Source: a bacterium (GTDB lineage Bacteria > Ratteibacteria > UBA8468). Taken from it: a stretch of DNA of 10,797 nt. Positions 6,403 to 10,797 of this stretch are shown here, piece after piece. The number at the start of each line of letters is the position of its first letter. Within the stretch, counting starts at the first letter, position 1. A program made the position numbers and the translations under genes. The notes under the pieces are model-generated. The model was not told the DNA's origin and ran no database searches. It worked only from the letters and a program-made list of their open reading frames with translations. The stretch spans positions 1-10,797 of the forward strand of contig DAOVGU010000106.1 in NCBI GenBank assembly GCA_030672255.1, given 5' to 3'.

Positions 6403-8219
6403 TGAGGCAAAATAGCAGAAGACCCGAAATTTCCTTTTTAGTTCAATTTGCTTTACCTACTCTTTCTTCTCAATATGGTTATCCTCAACCGGATGATTCC
6501 GAACATACAAAGATTCAGGAAATTCCGGTGCGGATAGGAAGCACTATTTACCATCCGGATGTAGTCTATTATTGGGATAAGGTACCAATACTTCTCATTG
6601 AGGCAAAGAAAGAAGGCAAATCAGAAAAAGATGCTCAAGACCAAGCCCTTTCTTATGTCCGCAATTTTCCAACGAAAGAATATTCTGAAGATGGACGGCG
6701 ACCCCACTTTATCGCCATTACCATTGGGAAAAATATTGCTTGCTATCGTCATCGCTATGAATTGATTAAAGATGATTTTAAAGACCGACTTGAAAAATTA
6801 GATATCATACCCTCTTTTGAAAAACTTCTTTTAGAATATGGTTTATCTCCTGAATATAAACCAGTCACTCTCACTCCACAAACCTTTCAGAAAGATTTTT
6901 TGAATCAATTAATGGCTATCTATAATTTGGATTCTGACCGCAAAATCACTCGTGAAGTTGTTCATAATGTTTCCTGGCAAATTCTTTCCTATTTAGAAGA
7001 CCAGAGAAATTACTCCAGTCGCCAACCCTATACTTTGCTTGATGACACTCACAAAGACCGACAGGCGACTATTCGGCAACTGTTCAACCAATACGATGTA
7101 ATTGGTTCTCTAAACGCGGCAAATGCTAAAGAGTTTCGGCGTTTTGTTCTCCGTTCTTTTCAGGGAACAAGCTTAAATCAATATATGACAGAACGATGCA
7201 TCATCAATTTTATGGTAGAGATGGCAGAACCACAGGAAAATTGGAAAGTATTGGACTTTGAATGTGGTAGTGGTGGTTTTTTAGCTGCAGTATTAGAAAA
7301 AGCAAGAATATCTTTGGAGAATATAAAAGGGATTGATGTTGATAACCTTCCCTATATCATCGCAAAAACCTATTTAGCTATCTATTTTGGCAAACACAAA
7401 AAATCAGATATTGACTTAATTCCTATAAAGGAAGCCAATGGTCTTTACTATTATGGAAAAGATTGGGACCTTATTGTCAGCAATCCTGCCGGCAGTAATA
7501 AATATCCATTGAATGATATAGGCAGAGTTTTAGAAAATCTTGAACCTGATTTAGACCTTAACGGACGTCCCGACAGTTTTTCTGAATATAACTTTTCTGT
7601 CCAGCAAGCAGTCAGGTCAGCAAAAGTTGGTGGAAAGATATGTCTGATTCTGCCCGAGGGTCTCTTCTCCAATTCTCAGGATGAGATATTGAGAAAGTAT
7701 CTTGTCAGGCATTGTAAAATTTTGGCAATAGTAAGTTTACCCAGAGGTGTTTTTAAAAGAGGAACAGAGGTTAAGCAGGCTCAAAGAGGAAAACAAATTG
7801 CCTCTATGAAAATGTCTATCCTTTATGCTGAGAAAATAGCGGAAGTAATTGATGGTGAAGGCGTAGAATTAGAAGATGTTAACCTGGACTATCCCATTTT
7901 TCTTGCTAATATTGCGGAATCAAAAAATAAAAAGGACGAAATATGTGATTGGCTTGAACCAAAATTAAATCTTGTTTTTGAACAATGGCAAAATTGGAAA
8001 GAAACTCAGCAATTATCCGAACCAAGTAAAGAGAACATTTTTGACTTAAAAATCTCAATGCAGAAAGCGAGACGATTTCCTAAGCAAAAACATTTTTTTG
8101 AAAACCATTTTTCTTCCTCTGAACTTCCCTTCCGGAAAAAACCCAAAAGAGAAATTTCCTCCCAAACCAAAATCAGCAAAGGTCTTGAGGATATATTTGG
8201 AAAGCAAGGAGATAAATAA
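6402..8219 (+). CDS. HsdR_N-like PD-(D/E)XK nuclease fused to a degenerate N6-methyltransferase domain
   Basis: This 605-residue protein is probably the DNA-cleaving subunit. Residues about 10-125 have the form of the Type I HsdR N-terminal nuclease: HPD (51-53), then IEAKK (66-70), giving the D-(E)xK site at D53, E67 and K69, with a following QALSYVRN helix. A linker (about 130-250) leads to a HsdM-like domain (about 250-500): QYMTER (260-265) in place of FFTP, DFECGSGGF (285-293) where the family usually has DPACGSGGF, and NPAG (361-364) where NPPY/F is required. The downstream core (KICLILPEGLFSNS, VSLPRGVFK) is retained. The basic C-terminal tail has no recognition domain. I infer DNA or SAM binding without methylation. 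ATG 6402 overlaps the preceding stop by 1 nt and has AAAGGA (6387-6392) 9 nt upstream. Function in cleavage is inferred. Confidence 0.87.
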   Translation: MRQNSRRPEISFLVQFALPTLSSQYGYPQPDDSEHTKIQEIPVRIGSTIYHPDVVYYWDKVPILLIEAKKEGKSEKDAQDQALSYVRNFPTKEYSEDGRRPHFIAITIGKNIACYRHRYELIKDDFKDRLEKLDIIPSFEKLLLEYGLSPEYKPVTLTPQTFQKDFLNQLMAIYNLDSDRKITREVVHNVSWQILSYLEDQRNYSSRQPYTLLDDTHKDRQATIRQLFNQYDVIGSLNAANAKEFRRFVLRSFQGTSLNQYMTERCIINFMVEMAEPQENWKVLDFECGSGGFLAAVLEKARISLENIKGIDVDNLPYIIAKTYLAIYFGKHKKSDIDLIPIKEANGLYYYGKDWDLIVSNPAGSNKYPLNDIGRVLENLEPDLDLNGRPDSFSEYNFSVQQAVRSAKVGGKICLILPEGLFSNSQDEILRKYLVRHCKILAIVSLPRGVFKRGTEVKQAQRGKQIASMKMSILYAEKIAEVIDGEGVELEDVNLDYPIFLANIAESKNKKDEICDWLEPKLNLVFEQWQNWKETQQLSEPSKENIFDLKISMQKARRFPKQKHFFENHFSSSELPFRKKPKREISSQTKISKGLEDIFGKQGDK

Positions 8220-8246
8220 AAAAGAATCTATTATGCAGTTTTTGAT

Positions 8247-9092
8247 ATGAAAGAATTGAATGAAATTATACCCTACATATTAGATGACAAATGTATTCTT
8301 TTCATAGGAGCTGGTTTATCTATATTCGCTGGTTGTTATGATTGGGATTCTATTCTTAAAGAGATGATTAAGCAGAAGGATATAAAAAGAGAAATAAAAT
8401 TGAGTGATGTAGAAAAAAGCAGGTTCACAAATGACGAATGGTTAGCTTTCTGCCGACAGGAGTTAGTTCGGAGTGGAAAAGAAAACGATTTTTTGGGCAT
8501 AGTGCGAAAAGCAGTGACGCCGGACCCAATAAAATTTACTAAAACATATTTACCTTTGGTAAGAAAAATTAGAGAAATTAAACCTTTCCCTAACATAATA
8601 ACTACAAATATCGATAATTGTTTGGAAGAAGCCAGAATAGTAGAATTTAATAAAATATTTTACAAATTTAATGACTTTAATGTTAACAATTTAAATAGTG
8701 GGGCGATATTTCATATCCGTGGCTATATGGAGGCATTAGGAATTTCTTCGTTAGCTGCACCTATGCATCAAGAGTATAGTGGAAATCAACTTCGGAAGTT
8801 TCTAAAGAAAATATTTTCTAATTACTCGGTCTTCTTTGTAGGATATAGCTTCAGAGATGAGGCAATAAGAGGTATAATATCACAAGCAAAGAAAAATAAG
8901 CAACATTTTGCCTTGATACCTACTGAAGATGGATTTTCTTCTACAGAGATTGCTCTTTTAAGTTCGTACAATATTAAAGTTATTATTTATGGCTCCAGAA
9001 ACAAATTTTCGTCTTTATTGATTAATTGGATAGATGGAAATTTTGTAAAAAAGGCTGCTGAGTCAGAGGAGGAAAGTGAACAAGATGGATAA
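8247..9092 (+). CDS. SIR2-like protein (probable defence NADase)
   Basis: This 281-residue protein has the SIR2_2-type NAD-binding fold seen in antiphage effectors such as ThsA and DSR proteins, which degrade NAD+ to stop phage growth. Visible motifs are FIGAGLS (19-25), TTNID (119-123), FHIRGY (155-160) and GYSFRD (199-204). The family's catalytic site is usually HxHG; here it reads HIRG, so the histidine next to the Gly is Arg158, while His156 remains. Activity is therefore uncertain. There are no membrane segments, and the C-terminal tail is acidic (AESEEESEQDG). It starts 27 nt after the nuclease gene with no strong Shine-Dalgarno, and overlaps the next gene by 8 nt. That overlap suggests it acts with the downstream protein. 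It is too divergent to call a protein deacetylase. Confidence 0.85.
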   Translation: MKELNEIIPYILDDKCILFIGAGLSIFAGCYDWDSILKEMIKQKDIKREIKLSDVEKSRFTNDEWLAFCRQELVRSGKENDFLGIVRKAVTPDPIKFTKTYLPLVRKIREIKPFPNIITTNIDNCLEEARIVEFNKIFYKFNDFNVNNLNSGAIFHIRGYMEALGISSLAAPMHQEYSGNQLRKFLKKIFSNYSVFFVGYSFRDEAIRGIISQAKKNKQHFALIPTEDGFSSTEIALLSSYNIKVIIYGSRNKFSSLLINWIDGNFVKKAAESEEESEQDG

Positions 9093-10797
9093 GGGCGATT
9101 TTTATAAAAAAGCAGAAATAATTGATGGGGCACTATCTGAAAATTTAGTGACCGATGAAATATTCAAATTGATAAAAGAGAAATCGTGCGAAAATTACTT
9201 CTTTAAGAAAGTAAAGAATTTAAAGTGGTTTTATCTACTGAAAGAAAAAGGTTATTTTTCTCCAAATAAAGCATTGGGGGTGGAAGAGGGGGAAGAAAAG
9301 GGCTTCTATAGAATACCTGAATGGAATGTCCTTCCTTATTTAGAAAGAGTTTCTGGGCAAGAGAAATACATTGATGAATTATTAGAAATAATCAGAGATG
9401 TAACAAACTATCATCTTAAGCATAATAAGATTTTAGATAACTACCGCACCTGGCGGTATTTTGTAAAAATTCTCTTAAATATTCCGAGTGACAGAATCCC
9501 AATTGATATTATTGATTTAATTCCTGCATGGCTTGATTCCAAATTTAATGCCAGTCCACAAGGTTCAGATATTGCCACGAAACTCCTTCCTAAATTTTTA
9601 GATACTAATAATCCTGATGATTGGAAAAAGGTAGAGAAAATAGTTGATATTATTACTGATATAAAGTGGATTCGTCTATCAAAGGAAAAAGCAAGTTTGT
9701 GGGAAAAGAAAGAGGAAGCAAAAACCATTGTTGATGCTTATTGGCTTTTAGAGTTCTTCAAAAAAAGGGATAATGCGGTAAAAGTTGGAGAGAAATGCAG
9801 TGAGGAAATTATCATTATTCTGGCAGATAGATTAAAGGAAATTTTCAGGAGAAAAGAGAAAACTAACTACATTGATGTTGAGTTTAACCACCAAAAATAT
9901 CATATTATTGCTGAGCAATTGGAAGATTATCAATATTGTATAAGAGTAGGAACACAGAATATACCGGCTGGAAATATTCTTGAAGAACAATTGGCAAGTG
10001 CCACAAAGAAATACTTTAAGGAATTATTTAACTTTAAACTAAAAAATTGTTTTAAAGAAATAGATTTTGTGAGAGGGATAAAAGAGGAGTTAAGAGAAAA
10101 CAAAATTTTTACTGATAAGCCCTGGGAAGAGACTAGAGTGAAACTGTTCGAGATAAAAGAGGAGTTAAGAGAAAACAAAATTTTTACCGATTTAAAAGAC
10201 GAATTTGATGAATACTTAACTGGTCTTTATGAAAGAATGCATAGTGATTATTCTTATATATGGTTTGAGTCATTGTATTCCTCTCCTAAAGTTGGTTTAT
10301 ATAAGGCTGAGGAAGTATTGATTTTAATATTAAGAGATATTCTGTTGGCAAAATCTAAAAAAGATAAGGATGAAAATACTACGAAGACAATATTAAACAA
10401 ATTTTTAAGTTATGAATACCAATATCCTTTGTTTAAACGAATAGTTCTCTTTGTCATTGGAAATGAATGGGATAGATACAAAAAACTATTCTGGAAAATG
10501 CTTAGTGAAGATAGAAAGAATCTGCTTTTTAATAACTCAAATTATGAACAGGAATTAAAGGAACTCCTTCAAAATAATATTAAAAGTTTTAGCCAGGAAG
10601 AGGAAGAAAAGATTAAGGCAATAATTGAAAAAGGTCATGACTATCGCCACAAGGAAAATCAGGAAAAGTATGTTTCTTACTGGAAACAAAGGTGGTATTG
10701 GACAGTAAAATCCGATTCTTATTTTTCTTCTCTTTATAAGAAATATGAAAAAATTACCAAAATTAAGAAGGAGGAAAAGGTATGGCCTGAAAGGTCA
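9085..10797 (+). CDS. Large protein of unknown function, 3'-truncated by the window
   Basis: An open frame of 571 codons has no stop before the window ends. The start is ATG 9085, 12 nt after GAGGAGG (9066-9072) and overlapping the SIR2 stop by 8 nt. The N-terminus (MDKGDFYKKAEIIDGALSEN) leads to an aromatic block, FFKKVKNLKWFYLLKEKGYF (about residues 41-60), and then FYRIPEWNVLPYLERVS (about 74-90). The rest is rich in Lys, Glu, Ile, Leu and Trp and appears helical, possibly a HEAT- or TPR-like scaffold. I see no Walker A, nuclease or membrane motif in the part present. A 13-residue motif (IKEELRENKIFTD) occurs twice, 25 residues apart. From its position it may be the sensor, inhibitor or scaffold for the SIR2 protein. 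I do not recognise the family. Confidence 0.8.
   Translation, partial: MDKGDFYKKAEIIDGALSENLVTDEIFKLIKEKSCENYFFKKVKNLKWFYLLKEKGYFSPNKALGVEEGEEKGFYRIPEWNVLPYLERVSGQEKYIDELLEIIRDVTNYHLKHNKILDNYRTWRYFVKILLNIPSDRIPIDIIDLIPAWLDSKFNASPQGSDIATKLLPKFLDTNNPDDWKKVEKIVDIITDIKWIRLSKEKASLWEKKEEAKTIVDAYWLLEFFKKRDNAVKVGEKCSEEIIIILADRLKEIFRRKEKTNYIDVEFNHQKYHIIAEQLEDYQYCIRVGTQNIPAGNILEEQLASATKKYFKELFNFKLKNCFKEIDFVRGIKEELRENKIFTDKPWEETRVKLFEIKEELRENKIFTDLKDEFDEYLTGLYERMHSDYSYIWFESLYSSPKVGLYKAEEVLILILRDILLAKSKKDKDENTTKTILNKFLSYEYQYPLFKRIVLFVIGNEWDRYKKLFWKMLSEDRKNLLFNNSNYEQELKELLQNNIKSFSQEEEEKIKAIIEKGHDYRHKENQEKYVSYWKQRWYWTVKSDSYFSSLYKKYEKITKIKKEEKVWPERS
10078..10116 (+). repeat. Intragenic direct repeat, copy 1 (39 nt)
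   Basis: This encodes IKEELRENKIFTD. It matches 10153-10191 at 38 of 39 bases (ACT versus ACC for Thr), with a period of 75 nt, so the frame is kept. The match at nucleotide level, including third positions, points to a recent duplication. Confidence 0.9.
10153..10191 (+). repeat. Intragenic direct repeat, copy 2 (39 nt)
   Basis: This is the second copy of the motif encoding IKEELRENKIFTD. The sequences following the two copies differ (KPWEETRV versus LKDEFDEY), so the repeated identity is limited to the 39 bases. Confidence 0.9.

Larger units (their letters stand above)
1655..10797 (+). other. Five-gene defence operon: translocase, methylase-TRD, nuclease-pseudomethylase, SIR2, unknown
   Basis: All five genes are co-oriented, with junctions of +2, -1, +27 and -8 nt and no terminator between them. 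That spacing strongly suggests one transcript. The content (SF2 translocase, adenine methylase, target recognition domain, PD-(D/E)XK nuclease, SIR2) is that of a restriction-modification-like defence module with an added SIR2 effector pair. The right end of the operon is outside the window. Confidence 0.75.

Noticed and set aside
6402..8219. Active second HsdM methylase
   Set aside because: The NPAG replacement of NPPY and the N-terminal HsdR-like nuclease domain argue against an ordinary modification subunit.
8233..8250. Five-codon frame MQFLI whose TGA overlaps the SIR2 ATG (ATGA)
   Set aside because: It could couple translation, but it has no ribosome binding site, and a frame this short occurs often by chance.
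9441..10178. Minus-strand open frames (9441-9728, 9930-10178) opposite the last gene
   Set aside because: The plus strand carries one continuous 571-codon frame with a strong start and operon context; the minus frames are shadows.
1..10797. CRISPR array, tRNA, rRNA or riboswitch
   Set aside because: No regularly spaced repeats were seen; the only close direct repeat is the two-copy coding repeat near 10.1 kb. No tRNA-like cloverleaf or rRNA sequence was noticed.

Overview
The window looks like a defence or accessory island in a low-G+C bacterial genome. The gene families and densely packed, Lys/Glu-rich proteins would fit an uncultivated bacterium, but nothing here (no rRNA, no marker gene) fixes the taxon. 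Only the leftmost 250 bases hold a housekeeping gene.

Layout. (1) Positions 1-247, minus strand: the C-terminal part of a malic enzyme. It runs off the left edge and has lost its N-terminal part inside the window. (2) About 281-1599: a complete insertion sequence of about 1.3 kb. It has imperfect terminal inverted repeats, a probable 5-bp target duplication (ATCTC) and one intact DD(35)E transposase on the minus strand. A perfect 11-bp hairpin overlies the transposase ribosome binding site. (3) 1655 to the right edge: five tightly packed plus-strand genes. They are separated by 2 nt, a 1-nt overlap, 27 nt and an 8-nt overlap, so they are probably one operon, and the last gene is cut by the window end.

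The operon encodes, in order: an SNF2-type superfamily 2 DNA translocase; an N6-adenine DNA methyltransferase fused to a HsdS-like target recognition domain; a protein with an N-terminal PD-(D/E)XK (HsdR_N-like) nuclease domain fused to a methyltransferase domain whose catalytic NPPY motif reads NPAG; a SIR2-like protein; and a large protein of unknown family.

Interpretation (inference). The first three proteins hold every activity of a Type I or Type ISP restriction enzyme, but divided differently. The translocase is free-standing, the nuclease sits on a probably dead methyltransferase, and the active methyltransferase carries a single target recognition domain. The SIR2 gene and its large partner could be a second, NAD-depleting or sensing layer. 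I do not recognise the whole five-gene set as a named system. The nearest named relative I can point to is class 1 DISARM (SNF2 helicase DrmD plus adenine methylase DrmMI), but no DrmA, DrmB or DrmC is visible here.
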